Source: Sophora flavescens (lineage: Eukaryota; Streptophyta; Magnoliopsida; Fabales; Fabaceae). From it: 64,000 nt of DNA. Each line of letters begins with the position of its first letter. The stretch's first letter is position 1. The notes under the pieces are model-generated. The model was given only the letters and a program-made list of their open reading frames with translations. It was not told the origin of the DNA and ran no database searches. Where the stretch lies: NCBI GenBank assembly GCA_030762895.1, contig CM061063.1:74831836-74895835 (forward strand), written 5' to 3'. Below are positions 36,080 through 50,300 of this stretch, in pieces. The translations under genes were made by a program, and so were the position numbers.

Positions 36080-36875
36080 GAACTCTATGTATTGACTTTC
36101 AGAAAACCATTTTGAAAACCCTCCTCTTCTTTTTCCTTCCCTCCTCTTTACTGTGAATTTCTGACTGCTATTTTAAAGAGAGGAGAAGAAGTGAAGATCC
36201 ACTTAGTTTTGTCATCGGGACAAGTTGAAATAGAGTGTTGCAGTGATTCAACTCTCTTTAGTCCACTCAATTTCCAATTTTGTTTCTTCTTCCTTTGATC
36301 AAGGCATGATCCCCTTCCTAACTCTGAAAATTAGCTATAAAAGGATTGTGATTTCTTGAGCCTTGGGGGAAGATTTTGACAGTTGCACTGGCATCCTTGA
36401 GCAGCCCCCATCTGAGTGTTGCTTCATTCAAGAGTGCTTGGGAGCATGTTGGTTAGAAAACAAAACTGATGGGGAAAGACCATAGTTGAAGCAAAAGGAT
36501 GACACTGTCGTTGGGAAGATAAATAAGACACAATGCAAATTTCTTTCTTTTTTTATTTTATCTTTATTTTATATTTTTTATTTTAAAAGAAATCATATTA
36601 TTATTTTTATTTTTGTCTAAGTGAGCTATTGGGCTCTCTAAAAAACTTAGATGTTAGGCCAAGATGAAGTGGGCTGGGGAATGGACTAAGAACAACCTTG
36701 TAACAAAATTGTCCAATAACAAACAAATTACTTTTCTTGGCATTTTTTATTTTATTTTTTTTATAAAAATAAACGATAAAATACCCGGACAAAATCAGAT
36801 GTTCACAATATGGAGGTAATAGAAAAGCAGAAAGGGGTGTGGAAAGGTGCACCATACTACTATGGTTCCCATAAA
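36080..36875. other. AT-rich intergenic DNA, no recognised feature
   Basis: A minus-strand frame at 36607-36855 (82 codons) is low-complexity. A TATAAAAGG at about 36337-36345 could be a stray TATA box, but no gene follows. Confidence 0.4.
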
Positions 36876-36879
36876 TCTA

Positions 36880-37960
36880 ATGGTTTAAACTACTTGTGGG
36901 CAGCTTATAGGGTGGGAGACCCTATCATGTCTCCCACCATGAGAGACTATTAAGAGGGGCATTTAAGCAAGATTTTAATTATTTTCAAATTCTTAATCTT
37001 TCCATATTTACAAGATTGACACATCTTCTCCTCTCTCCTTTCTCCTTCGTCACCCCTCTCATTCCCCCAACCCCACTGCCTCCGCCGCCACTCCCCCAAC
37101 CGCCTTCGTATTTGGCCTCCATTAAGCCACCTGCCGGACGCATTCCTCCACCACAGCAGCACCGCCGTCCTCCAAATCTGAAAACCAGACTCGAGCTCCA
37201 CCTCGTACCAACTCCACCGACGCAGCCGCCAGCCATCCCACCGTCGTCATGTGCTGTCACCAAGCACGTCGCTGCTGACGGAGAGCAACGAGGACGACGA
37301 AGAAGCTGCGAGGAAAGAGGAATCGTCATCAGAGATGGCGCAATCGATGCAATCATCGCTTCAATGGCATCCTTGCAACAAAGTAACCTTCGATTCGACC
37401 ACCTCGCCATAGGGAGATAAGGCTTTCTCGTTGTCGGTGGCCCAGGCTAGCCCACCGATGAAGCATCAATTTCGATTGCTGCAGAAGCCATTCTTATGGA
37501 TAACAAGAAAATCATACACGAAGGGAATGAAGGAAAAAATGAAAGACGATTAACGAGAATCCACCTTGAAGAAAGAGCATGGAGAGAAATTGTGCCCCTA
37601 ATATTCTGTTATAGATAACCTAGGTACCTAATCGAAAAACCCCCAGGTTGCCGGATTTTGACTGGAAAATCTGAAGGAAGGAAGGACCGATGAGGGTGGG
37701 CTGAGTATCTGGTTGATGGTGGTGTTCAATGATCTGTGTTTGTTCATGAAATTTCTGGACGACGGGTCGAGGGAAGAGGTGATGGCGGGCTGAGGGAGGA
37801 GGTGACAGAGAGGGGGAGTGAGAGAGAACAACATAGGGTGGATTTTGTAAATTTGAAAGAGTTTAAGGATTTTAAAATAATAAAATTTTTATATTTAAGG
37901 GCTTGCTCATGATGAGAGACATGAGGTGATCACTCACCCTAGTATTTGCCCTACTTGTGC
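36880..37960. mobile_element. Candidate Pack-MULE-like element with GC-rich insert
   Basis: A left segment around 36892-36945 (GTGGGCAGCTTATAGGGTG, then ATCATGTCTCCCACCATGAG) and the reverse complement of 37885-37957 (GTAGGGCAAATACTAGGGTG, then CTCATGTCTCTCATCATGAG) align with scattered mismatches, suggesting terminal inverted repeats. Between them lies GC-rich sequence with frames on both strands (37016-37420 plus, proline-rich, 134 codons; 36985-37410 minus), unlike the AT-rich surroundings. Host-fragment capture by a MULE would explain this. No target duplication was fixed and the captured source is unknown. Confidence 0.4.
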
Positions 37961-38379
37961 ACAGTGATACAACCTATCAAAGTAGTCCGCTGTAGAACTT
38001 GCCATGGAATTATATTATGTCATTGATTTTAACACTCATAAGAAAAACTTACACCTTCACATAGTTCAGAGTGAAAATCACATAAATTTGAAGGATTTTT
38101 TCTCCTTTTTATATATAATTTACCCTCGTAAAAATGAATTGCGACTTCAATTGATTCAATTCTTACAGTATTCAGATGGAGGAAATTTTACAAATGAAGA
38201 CTAGCAACATTTTAGGTAGTTACTTACATAACCAGTTCTGGCACCTAATTATACACCAAATGGCCCCACTTTAAAAATACCCCACAAAAAATATTGGCAA
38301 ATTAGCAGCAATGAATATTCACAGAATGCTAGCACCAAAATTGAAAGTTTGTTACTTTCCTTTTGTTGTACAAATTATA

Positions 38380-41300
38380 CTAAGCAGATGACTTAGGCAT
38401 CTTGAATTGTTTCTTGAGAAATTGGGAGGCTTCTGAATCGCTCCTATGGCATAATATTCTTAATAAAGTTTTGGAATCAGCACCAAGTTTACTTTTTCCA
38501 CCATGCATTTCCATGCCACTAGCAGATTTCAAGTCTTCAATCAACTCTCGAGTCTGCAAAATAATACAGATTATTTTAATATACATTCTAAGGCATGATT
38601 GTTCATTGCTGCAAGAAAATATTTTGTATCAGTAATAAATTACAAGTTATATCACAGAGGGAGCAACTCCTATGACAAGATAATGTAAATACAATAATGA
38701 AACTTGGAGAATGAGAACACAATTATTAATCACAAGCATGGCCATATGATATGGCTAAAGCTATTGGAAATGTCATCTATATACTGCTATGAGATTATTT
38801 ATGCAGAAATAGAAGTAGCTGAACTAACCTCATGGCCATGCAACTTGATCACATGCCGAACACGTGCAACTTGATTTTCGACAACACCGCGAGGAAGCCC
38901 ATCACCTCCAGATATAAAGAATTCCTACAACATGCATGAACAGTGAAGCTTAAAAAGGAGGAATTTTCAGGGATTAAAGTCCCTTGTTGCTGTAATATAA
39001 GGTTAAAAAATACACCAAAAACTCTACCAGAGTTCACAAATCTTCAAAACAAAGTAACTTTTCTTTGATCTTGAAAAGTTATCACAAGAGGGAGGGGCCA
39101 TCAAGAAGAAAAGCAAAGATCCAAAGGAAAGTCCCAGCTTTACTACCATGGATGACACTATTGCTCAATGTAATAGAAGAATGTTTGATAGTTCTCATAC
39201 CATTGGTCTATAGTCAAGCATCCTTCCTCAGTGAGCTATTATTAAGTATCCTTTCTGTGGTGATTAGAAGTGAAATTTTACTTGACATCCTGTGTAATGG
39301 TGCATGTACTTCATTCTTAATAAAGATTACAATATTCTGTAGATAAAGCAAATCCTTTTCTTCATTGGCAAGTCAAGCTTAACCAGTCATAGACCTTGAA
39401 CCATTAGTCCACTCAGACTTTTATTTTTGTGAAGGTGCAATAAAATCGCAAGATATGATTGGGCTGGTGCAAATTATAGATACAGTTTCCTTTTGGCATT
39501 AAAATGACTAAAATAAGATACCTTTAGGACCTCCAGATCTTCCTCTAATAATTTTGCATCACCGGGAAAGAAAATTCTTGATGGACCCCCATCTAAGATC
39601 ACACGGAGAAAGCCATCCTGGCAAGTGGGAAAATGTTAAAATCACAATACTGATACTGAAATTATCAAAAGCAAGACTAAGGTACCAACCAACGATGCTT
39701 GAAGAAGACTTGTCACTATGCGATCCCTGAGAGGCTCCACAACAATATCACAAAGTTGACTAAGTTCCTGCAATAAGTGAAAAGTGAAAATTGGAAACCA
39801 CGTGATCAATTGAATTAAAAGTTTAAGACTTGTTATGATGGATGGTGCTTAAGTTGGATAGATGTTACATTAATAAATATTCCCTAAAACTAATGGAGGT
39901 TCCAGTATTTACAGTGCAATTGGTTGAGTAAGAAAATGATACAAGCAATAGTGATAAGCCCAAGATTCACGAGCCCCTAGTCTAAATGAATTTTCTATTT
40001 ATTTTTTCATGAGACTATCATAATGTAGAATTTGATAAGATTCATAGTTCTCATTCATAATCACCGAAGACTGTACGGAGTATAAAAGGAGACTGAGCCT
40101 ACAAACAAGGAAATAAAAAATACAATATCCCTAAAATCAAGGATACAAATAAATCTACCTAAATACAAAGTATACCCAAATCAACGAAGAAAGGAAGCAG
40201 AGCAAAACAAGGAAGGAGAAAAACTAACTTCAGGAAACACATTTAACAGAGTAAAGACGAAAATAAACCTGAACAAGAAAACACAGAATAAAGACAGCAA
40301 TAAATCTGAATAAACCCACACGTAAAGAATAAACTCCATCATGTCTAACTGATGCTTTACAGTTGAAAGAAGGGAAAACAATTAAACAATGAGTGATATT
40401 CACTAATATTTTACCTAATTGGCTAATTTTGAATCTAAATATCTTCTGATAAATATGCGGGAGACTGGGAGAGTAGTTGGATGAGATTGATGCAAAATGT
40501 GATTTCACTTTTGGCATCATATAAATTTTACAAGTTGAATTTGCGGATTGAAAGTAACCTAACAAGTACAATATAAAATAATGACATCTTTCTAATGAGA
40601 CAAACATTACCATATCAAGTGGCTCTATAAGTGCATCCACCCTATAGCCTGTTACACTGGGTTTATATAAGTTGTCCATAAATGGTACTCTCAGATCCCA
40701 GAAGATGATTTTAGTTCCTGCAAGTCGATAATAAACCGATACAATAAATAAAAGAGAAGTTTGATGTGCAAGAAAAGAGATAAGGATCCAAATTCTCACC
40801 GGTGTACTCACAAATGCGGTCCATGGCTGCATTTATAGCTTTTCTACTTCCATCAAAGGTATCCTTTTGGGAAATACTTTTGGACTTCTCGTCTATGGAT
40901 TTTTCTGTTGACAAAAGGATTGTAGAAGTGTAAAAAATAATAATAAAGAAACAGTTTTCAGTATTCTGACAAATTACCTTTGCCTTTTTTCTATAAGACC
41001 TTACCATTGTGCCTTAGCATTCCCCATATAAAAAAAAAATCACTTACATACGCACACCCCCCCCCCCCAAAAAAAACCCTATTTCGATAAATGAAGGCTT
41101 GGACATGAATTTGCAATGGTTTCAAACATATCATGTAACCATACAAAAGTAACAAAACTAATACAGATATAACAGTACACTACGGTCACATACTTATGAG
41201 TTTTTCCTGGGACCTTTTACTTGTCCATCGCTCCCAAATGCTGTCTTCCAATTTATTTAGATGGCTAATCGCATACTGTTGGTTGCAGGAAAACTTGTAT

Positions 41301-44300
41301 TAGCTTAATGCTTCAAAAAAAATTAACATAATTTCGATAAAGGACAACAGCTAGTAAAAGCATGAGAAAGAAACCAAAACCTTCAACCCAGAATGAAATG
41401 TACCGATCCAAATATATAATGATAAGAAACAGAGACTAAAAGGTAGCTTGAAATGAAAAAAGAAAAAGAGATATCCTTCAAATAATACAATTCAAATTTG
41501 CTTGAACTCACATATAATGTATTTAATTGAATACAAAGTGTTGGAGTTGTCAGGACATTAATTTCATTGGGCCTTATCTCATCAGGCACACGAGTGTCAA
41601 ACAGTTCCTTCTTTACAAAAGCCTTTATTCCGGCTTCCTTTCTGTACCGTGTGAGAATAGGCACAGGTGGTATTAAATCTTCCTTGGTTGCTGTGTAATT
41701 AAAAGCGAACTTTAGGATTCATACAAATAAAGCATCTACAGAATATGCATAGCACCAGAGAATGACAAAATTGATATATCAGAAAGTCTTCTGAGAAACA
41801 TCAGAAATATACGGACTAAAAGAAATATAAGAAACACACCATCTATTGAGGAAGATATAGTTAAGCAATTGCATACAGTTAAGGATGTAAGGAATACACA
41901 AATACTGGGCTTAAAAAGAAATTAGTAACTTAACCACTAAGTTTTAGGATGGACCAAACAAAAACATCACTACATCAGCTTGATATGGATATTAATTCTT
42001 TTTTGTTTTTTGGTCATTTGATTTTTTGAGTAAGAATTAACAAGTAGCATATTTTATTTTACGCATTAAAGAAATTTTACTACAACGAATCTTACTTATT
42101 ATGTAGCTCAGTACTTTCATTTTCTATTTCAGAAGTTTCCAAACACAATAAGATAATGCCAGACACGTGTAAGACGCTCATGATTATCATGCTAATAAGA
42201 AGCTACTTCATCATCAGGTGACCAGCATAATTATAACAAAGTTGAAATCTTGATAAGACAGCATAATAATTAAAATGTAATTAAAGTTAATTATACTTAT
42301 AAATAATAAAAAGCAAACATCTGAATTTGCTATTGTGAGGATTTGGATTCACTAGCCATAGGGCAGTTAATTTGGAGACAGATGCAGAGCAAGATAAGCT
42401 ACCATCATATAACATGAATTGCTCCAAATCCCTCTGGTGGAAATCATGTAACATGAGATTTGACATCAAACAAAAATAAGTAATATCAACTCACCCAAAT
42501 CATTAACAACATTATTGGCATACGCTTGAAGAGCATTGTCAATGCCACGGAACAAGCTATTCAATTCTGTAAACCTCATTGGAACTTTAAGAGCAAAAAA
42601 TTGATCAACTGTCTGCACCCAATAAAATAGCAAATGAATTGAATGTGCAACAAATAAAAGGTCATACAAAATGACAAAATAATAATAGAAATAAAAATAG
42701 TTCCTTATCAGTGGCAGAATGCAGAAACATTTTTTAAAAAAGGATAAGTCCACTTGGGAAGAGATCAAACCAAGCTCTCTTCCACCCATGTAGTTACTAA
42801 AGGGGACACCCATATACAATTGAAAAAAAAGGTAAAAAAGAAAGAAAGATTTATTACAAGTTTACAACCTCTATAAAGATGTCAGTGGAAGTGAATATAA
42901 ATACCATGTAGTAATTTTACTCGAGCAATTTCACAACTAATACTCAGAAAAGGGTTTTGGATGCACGAAGCTAATTTAGGTTTAGAAGTAAGATTTTGAT
43001 CACGGCATTAAAAAAACTAATAAGGGAGCGGCTCTGCCACAAAAACGATAACCGACAAAAACACTTTCATATGTTAAAATTTCTTGTCAGCAAATTTAGC
43101 AAGGACAACCTGCTATCACTGCATTAACGTGGAGAGTTACCTGAAATCCTAGTTGGACAAGTTCTCCACTTACATTCACAAAAGCATTAAGAACACAAAT
43201 AGTCTAAAATATAGTTAATATTCACCTTGATCTCCTATCTTTTTATAGGTGGAAGCAATGCAAGTGAAAAACTGAAAATATGTAACATACTTCTATAAAT
43301 TTTGGATGTCATTCAAAAAAGAAGCATCCATTGGATAATCAATTGAAATGAAGTCTCACGTGTCAGAAACAAGGTTTGGAATGATGCAAGAGTAAAAAAA
43401 AATTATTCCTTAGACCTGAAGGAGCTACTCTTTAGTACTTGAACTTTTTTCTTTGTTCATTTGGTTAGATTTTCTGCTTTTCTGTTGTAAGGCACGGGAT
43501 ATAGTTTGTACTTCTTTGTGAGACCAACTGGATTAGTAATGCAAAAATGTTGAAAATACATGATCCAGATACAGACCAATGGTTATGACCGTTTCTGATC
43601 GTGATTCCAGACATAACTTACGCCATAATGAAGTTTAATTGGTAGATGATGAGAAACTATTTTGTAGTGCAACCATATAATAATCCCATAATACTACCAC
43701 ATTCTTACCTCCTCCACAATCCGGTAAACTTCCACAATAGAACCAGCATGCCGCTGCTGAGGAGATATCGGGTCCCAATGCTGTGAAAGTACATTCACAA
43801 AATATTAAAACAGGTGTGCAGTGAAGACGCTTAATAGAAGCAAGATAAGAAGATAAATAGACCTAACCGAAGAAAACAACAAATATACATAGATTGATAA
43901 CTCTACAACATGTCAAAAGGGGAAATATTATATCAACAATATATTTTTATTTTGATTTCTATTATCTTTAAAACTTTGTTAACAAGGGAAAAGGATGTTA
44001 GGAAAAAGGAAGCTAGCCCCTTTATTTATTATTATGTCTGCAACACAACACCCAACTAACGATATGATCTCTTTTAAGAACCCCCACTCCCAACCAAAGG
44101 AAGTCTCATAATTTTGGAGTGCCGAAGAGATGGATATTATTAGAGTGGGATACTGGACAAATAAGATTCAACAAGAGTATCCTGACCACCCAAGGAATAG
44201 CGAGGGCCCTTTTAAGTATCCAAACTCTTACAAATAAACAATAATAAGATCCCAAAAGAGCTGGCCCAAGGGAACCCGCAAGTATGTGAGGGGTCACTGC

Positions 44301-47300
44301 GAAACTTGTCAAGCAGCCAGAGCAGCATAGGGGGAAATGAAATGATTGATCACATGCAAGCCTGCTAAAACCAGTCTTAGCCGGATTAATTTTTAAATTT
44401 TAACCCAGAGATAGCCTCAAAGAACTTAAGGATTGTGTGAGTGTACTGTACTTATCATAGACCTGAGTGCAGTGTATCCCACCCCTACACATGCAACTCA
44501 GTCATCAGTTACAGGAGTAACCGTTCTGTTAGGACAGCTAGCAAGAGCCAACTGATATTTATAGCAGTTGGCCAGATTCAATGTAATTCAGAAAATGCAA
44601 TTCAATGAAATAGAAATTCTCTCTCCCTTTTTCTTCTCTAGTTTCTCTGTATTAACATGGTATCGCAAGCTTGAAGATTCTGATGGCCGATTCTTCCCCT
44701 CCACCGCCTCCTCCGCCACCTCCGCCTTCATCACCGCCGCATCGCGTAACTCTATGCTCTGTATCGTCTTCTCCGGTGACTTTTTCTCATCAAATCAACG
44801 ATAAACTCGATGACAAGAATTTTGTCTTATGGCGGGAGCAGATCGAACCGGTGACCAAGGCACATCGCCTTCACCGTTTCGTCGTTTCTCCAGAAATTCC
44901 ACCACAGTATCTGAGTGAAGTTGATCGATTAGCAGGTTCGTTGAATCCTGCGTTTGCTGATTGGGAGCAACAGGATCAAATCCTTCTTACATGGCTCCAG
45001 TCGACAATCTCGAGTGCGATCTTGTCTCGATTCCTTGGTTGTTCACATGCGTTTCAGCTTTGGGAGAAAATCCACGATTTCTTCTACAAACAAACTCGTG
45101 CAAAGGCACGGCAACTTCGTTCTGAGTTGCGATCAACGGTTCTTGCGGATCACATGGTCTCTGAGTACCTTCTCCGTATTAAGGCTATGGTGGATTCTCT
45201 TGCATCTATAGGCGATCCAGTTTCCTCTCAAGAACACATTGATGTGATTCTTGAAGGATTGCCTCAAGAATTTGGCCCTGTAATTTCGGTGATCGAGAGC
45301 AAGTTTGAACCCTCACCAGTTGATGAGGTAGAAGCACTTCTATTGGCTCATGAACTCAGACAAAACAAATTTTGCAAGAAGGAACTTGGTGAGTCCAGCT
45401 CTATTAACCTAACTCAGAGCTTGACACCTTCTTCTCAACCTAGTGACTCTACTAAGGGTCAAGTTCATCTATCTCATAATTCGGATTCGAGTCAATTCCC
45501 TAATTTTCGAGGTTCTTGTCGTGGACGTGGTGACCGTTCTGGCCGTGGCCGTGGTGGCGGTCGCTCGAATATATAGTGTCAAGTATGTTACAAATATGGT
45601 CATACGGCTGATATATGTTACAATCGATTTAATCAGAACTATCAGCCTCCTGCACATCTTCAGTATAATGGATATCAGCCTAATCCACAGCCTTTCCAGA
45701 ATTATTTCCAAGGTTATCAGCCTCCAAATTCTCAGTATCATCAAGGTCCATCCCAATTTCAGTCCTATCAACAAGGAGCTTTGAGTTCAAGTTCCTCTTC
45801 TCATTTGACTCCACCACCTCAGTTTCGTCCACCACTGCAGCAATTTTCTGGTCACATGTCACAACCAAGTGCCATGGTTATGAACTCAGCACCTCAGGAT
45901 ACTCATTGTATCCTGACTCTGGTGCATCCTTCCATGTGACTGCAGATCCTAACCACATCCATCAGCCCACTCCTTTTGAAGGTCATGATCAGATCTTCAT
46001 TGGGAATGGTCAAGGTTTGCACATTAGTTCTTCTGGTTCCACTTACTTTAAGTCTCCTTTAAACTCCTCTGTACCTCTTGTTCTTCACAATCTATTACAT
46101 GTTCCTCAAATCACTAAGAACTTGATTAGTGTTAGCAAATTTGCTAAGGATAATTGTGTTTACTTTGAGTTTCATGCTAATCACTGTCTTGTCAAATCTC
46201 AGGCCAATGATGAAGTCCTCATTCATGGTCAAGTGGGCTCTGATGGTTTGTATCAGTTTCCAAGTCTGCAGTTCCTGCCATCTAGCTCCAAAGCTATGTC
46301 ATCCTTGTCTCCTAGTTCTTCCATTCCTCTTGTAAACAACATTTCATGTAATACTGTACCTACATCACAGACAACTAACATTGTATCCCCTAGTTCCCAA
46401 TTTACTTGGCATTTATGCCTAGGTCACCCTAATCCTCAAACTATGAGAATTGTATTGAAGCATTGTAACATCTCAATTTCTAATAAAAATGAAGATAGTT
46501 TTTGTGCTGCTTGTTGTGTTGGGAAAGCCCATCGGCTTCATTCCCCTTCCTCTAATACTCAATATACTACTCCCCTTGAACTTGTGTTCAGTGACTTGTG
46601 GGGGCAATCCCCCATGCCATCCGCTCAAAATTTTCGTTATTACATTACATTTGTAGATGCCTTTTCTCGTTTCACTTGGATTTACCTTCTCAAAAATAAA
46701 TCCGATGCCCTAACAGTGTTCAAACAGTTTAAGGCTATGGCTGAATTACAATTTGGCACTCCATTAAAGTGCCTCCAAACTGATTGGGGGGGAGAATACC
46801 GCCCCTTCACTAAATATCTAAATGAACTTGGAGTTATTCACAGGCTAATTTGCCCTCAAACACACCATCAAAATGGTGTGGTTGAGAGAAAACATAGGCA
46901 TATTGTGGAGCTTGGTCTTACTCTTTTGAGTCATGCCTCCTTACCTCTAAAATTTTGGGATTATGCCTTCCAAACAGCTGTTTTTCTCATTAATCGCCTT
47001 CCTACCGCCTCTCTTCATTTTTCAATTCCTTATATTGTTCTGTTCAAACAGCAGGCAGATTTTAACTTCCTGAAAGTTTTTGGGTGTGCATGCTTCCCCC
47101 TCCTTCGTCCATATAATTCTCATACTGGATTTTCGATCTCAAGTGTGTATTTTCCTTGGCTACTCCACCACTCACAAGGGATACAAGTGTCTCTCACCAA
47201 GTGGCCGCCTATACATCTCCAAAGATGTCCTCTTTAATGAAAATAGGTTTCCATATTCTGAAATTTTTCCAGCACCTTCTACTACTGTCACTCTTATTCC

Positions 47301-50300
47301 ACCCACTCTTCCTTTGGCCTCTATTCCTCTAGTTTCCCCCACACCTCAACCCTCCAATTCTTCTCCTACTCCTCCCACTCCTATTCCTAGCCTTGTGTCC
47401 ACTTCATCCCAATCCCTTACCCATCATGAGTCTAGCCCCTCTTCCTTGAATCCCACCCCAACTAATCCCACTTCTGAACAGTCTACTCAACCAACCAACT
47501 GTCATCCCATGCAAACACGTTCAAGGTCAGGAATTGTATGTCCTAGAGTCAATCCAAGTCTTCTCCTTACTCATGTGGAACCGAAGAGTGCAAAGCAAGC
47601 ACTTAGTGATCCTAAATGGCATGCTGCAATGCAGGAGGAATCTGCTGCCCTGCAAAATAATAAAACACGGTCTGTAGTTCCCTTGCCTCCTAATAGAACA
47701 CCCATTGGCTGCAAGTGGGTGTTCCGCTTCAAGGAAAACCCAGATGGTTCTATCAATAGGTATAAGGCTCGTTTGGTGGCAAAAGGATTTCATCAACTCC
47801 ATGGTTTTGATTACAATGAAACCTTCTCTCCGGTGGTGAAACCAGTGACAATTAGACTGGTTTTGACTCTTGCTCTCACTCGTAATTGGGTATTATAGCA
47901 GTTGGACGTGAACAATGTGTTCCTTAATGGGTTATTGGAGGAAGAAGTGTATATGCAGCAGCCTCCAGGGTTTGAGGCACCTGATTCCACTCTTGTTTGC
48001 AAGCTTCATAAAGCTCTTTATGGCTTAAAACAAGCCCCTAGGCAGTGGTTTGAACAGCTCAAGCACAGCTTGCTTAATCTTGGCTTCAAGGACAGCAAAT
48101 GTGATCCTTCTTTGTTTGTCTATAATCTCAATGGGGCTGTTGTCTATCTCTTAGTGTACGTTGATGATATTATCATCATTGGTAGCAACTCTGTCCTAGT
48201 TCATACTCTAATTCAGAAGCTGAATTCTAACAATTGGGGGCTTTGGACTATTTTCTAGGTATAGAGGTTCATAAACAGCAGAATGGCACTCTTTTCCTCA
48301 TTCAAAGCAAATATATCCGAGACTTATTAGTCAAGACAAACATGGCTGAGGCTAAACCTATCTCTTCCCCAATGACCTCTTCTTGCAAGCTGTCTAAAAC
48401 TGGTTCTGATGACTATTCTGATCCTTCCATGTATCGGTCTGTAGTCAGTGCACAAAAATATGTGACTATCACACGTTCTGAACTCAGTTTCGCGGTGAAT
48501 AAAGTCTGCCAATTTATGGCAAGACCTCTAGAATCACATTGGAGTGCTGTCAAAAGAATTCTAAGGTACTTGAAAGGCACTCTTCATCATGGGCTGCAGT
48601 TTCTCCCTGCCTCTCCACATCACCCTCTTGCCTTAAGGGCCTTTTGTGATGCTGATTGGGCTGCTGATCCTGATTATCGCAGATCCACTTCGGGTGCAGC
48701 CATATATCTTGGTCCAAATTTAGTATGTTGGTGGTCTCACAAGCAACAAGTTGTGGCTCGGTCCAGCACCGAAGCTAAGTACCGTAGCCTAGCTCAAGTA
48801 ACAGCAGATGTTCTGTGGATCCAAACACTTCTCACTGAGCTTGGCATTCACTTCTCAGCTCCCATCATTTACTGTGATAACCAGAGTGCGGTTTCTCTGG
48901 CTCATAATCTATTCCTCCATGCCAGCACTAAACACATGGAGATTGACCTATTTTTTGTGAGGGAAAAGGTTCTCAATAAGCAGCTGCAAGTCCTCCATGT
49001 CCCTTCCCAAGACCAGTGGGCTGATGCTCTTACCAAGCCTTTGTCCCCTACTCGGTTTCTCTTACTGCATGACAAGCTCAAGGTGGCTGCCATGGCTTCT
49101 CCAAGACCCCCACCTTGACCTTATTGGGGGGGTGTACTGTACTTATCATAGACCTGAGTGCAGTGTATCCCACCCCTACACATGCAACTCAGTAATCAGT
49201 TACAGGTGTAACTGTTCTGTTAGGACAGCTAGCAAGAGCCATCTGATATAAATATCAGTTGGCCAGATTCAATGTAATTCAGAAAATGCAATTCAATGAA
49301 ATAGAAATTCTCTCTCTCCCTTTTTCTTCTCTAGTTTCTCTGTATTAACAAGGATAATAGGACATTTACAAAAGGTGCTTGTCTTTCCTAGTTATCGTCA
49401 GCAAATTCCAGGTGAGGGACCAAAACCATAATAATATCCCTATCACAGCTCCTGGAAGCAAGCGACTAAAAACATCAACTGCCAAGGTGTACAACAAAGG
49501 GGATAAAGGTCCCCCAAGCCTATGTTAGAGTATTCTATGCTGATGAGTTACTCATGTGTAATTAGTTATGACAGCTGTAGTTCTGTTAGGCTTAGTTTCT
49601 AGATGCTTTGGATGGTTCTAAACCCTTATATAAAACAGTTGAGATCATTTCAGATCTCAGTTAGTTGATAACAGTTACTTTTGTCTCAATATCTCTCTTT
49701 TCATTTTCCGTCACTTTCTTGCCCTTCCTCACATTTTCTCAGAGATCATGAACTCTATTAGCCTAATTCCAGACTGTCCCCGGAGTCAAGGCATAGCACC
49801 CAAAGAAAGGTAGCTGTTGATAGAAAACCAGAAATCCAATTTCTCTATCCAAGGACAAAACCCTTCCTGTCAAGAACCTTGTTAAAGAAAACCCAACTCA
49901 CCCAATCCTAAGCCTTCCAACTTGAAGGCTAAACTATTTTCTTCTAATAGTATCTTCCACCACTTCATTACCTATCAAAACAGCATCTAAAATTTATCTG
50001 TTTGCCTACAATGACCTCCCTCTGATTCTCTGAAACGGTATCAGGAAAAACCTCTTTCTATCTAACAGATAGGACCTCGGCAATTAGCTTGTATGAGCTG
50101 AATCTAGCTAAAAGACTAATTGACTGGTAGTTCTTTACCATGTTGGATATATCTTACTTCTGCATCAGCAGATAAACAGAGTTCATGCACACACCAATCT
50201 TGCCATTGTGGTAAAACTCATCATAAGCCTTAAGAAATCCTTTTTGAAGAAACTCGAGCAATGCTGGAAGAAGGAAACTGAGGTATTGATTATGGTTGAT

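Larger units (their letters stand above)
44434..49350 (+). mobile_element. Ty1-copia retrotransposon 1 (in PATROL1 intron, antisense to gene)
   Basis: Two LTRs (44442-44657, 49133-49350) bracket gag-protease-integrase-RT-RNase H in copia order. A primer-binding site TGGTATCGCAAGC follows the 5' LTR and a run of seven G precedes the 3' LTR. Target duplication AGGAT occurs at 44429-44433 and 49351-49355; on the left, eight extra bases (TGTGTGAG, 44434-44441) sit between it and the LTR's TGTACTG. By eye the LTRs differ at about 7 substitutions plus small indels. Two in-frame TAG codons and at least three frameshifts inactivate it. Confidence 0.93.

Noticed and set aside
44106..44312. 68-codon minus-strand frame next to copia-1, possible extra PATROL1 exon
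   Set aside because: The flanking exons 43709-43780 and 50635-50727 already join in phase, and its translation does not resemble the family.
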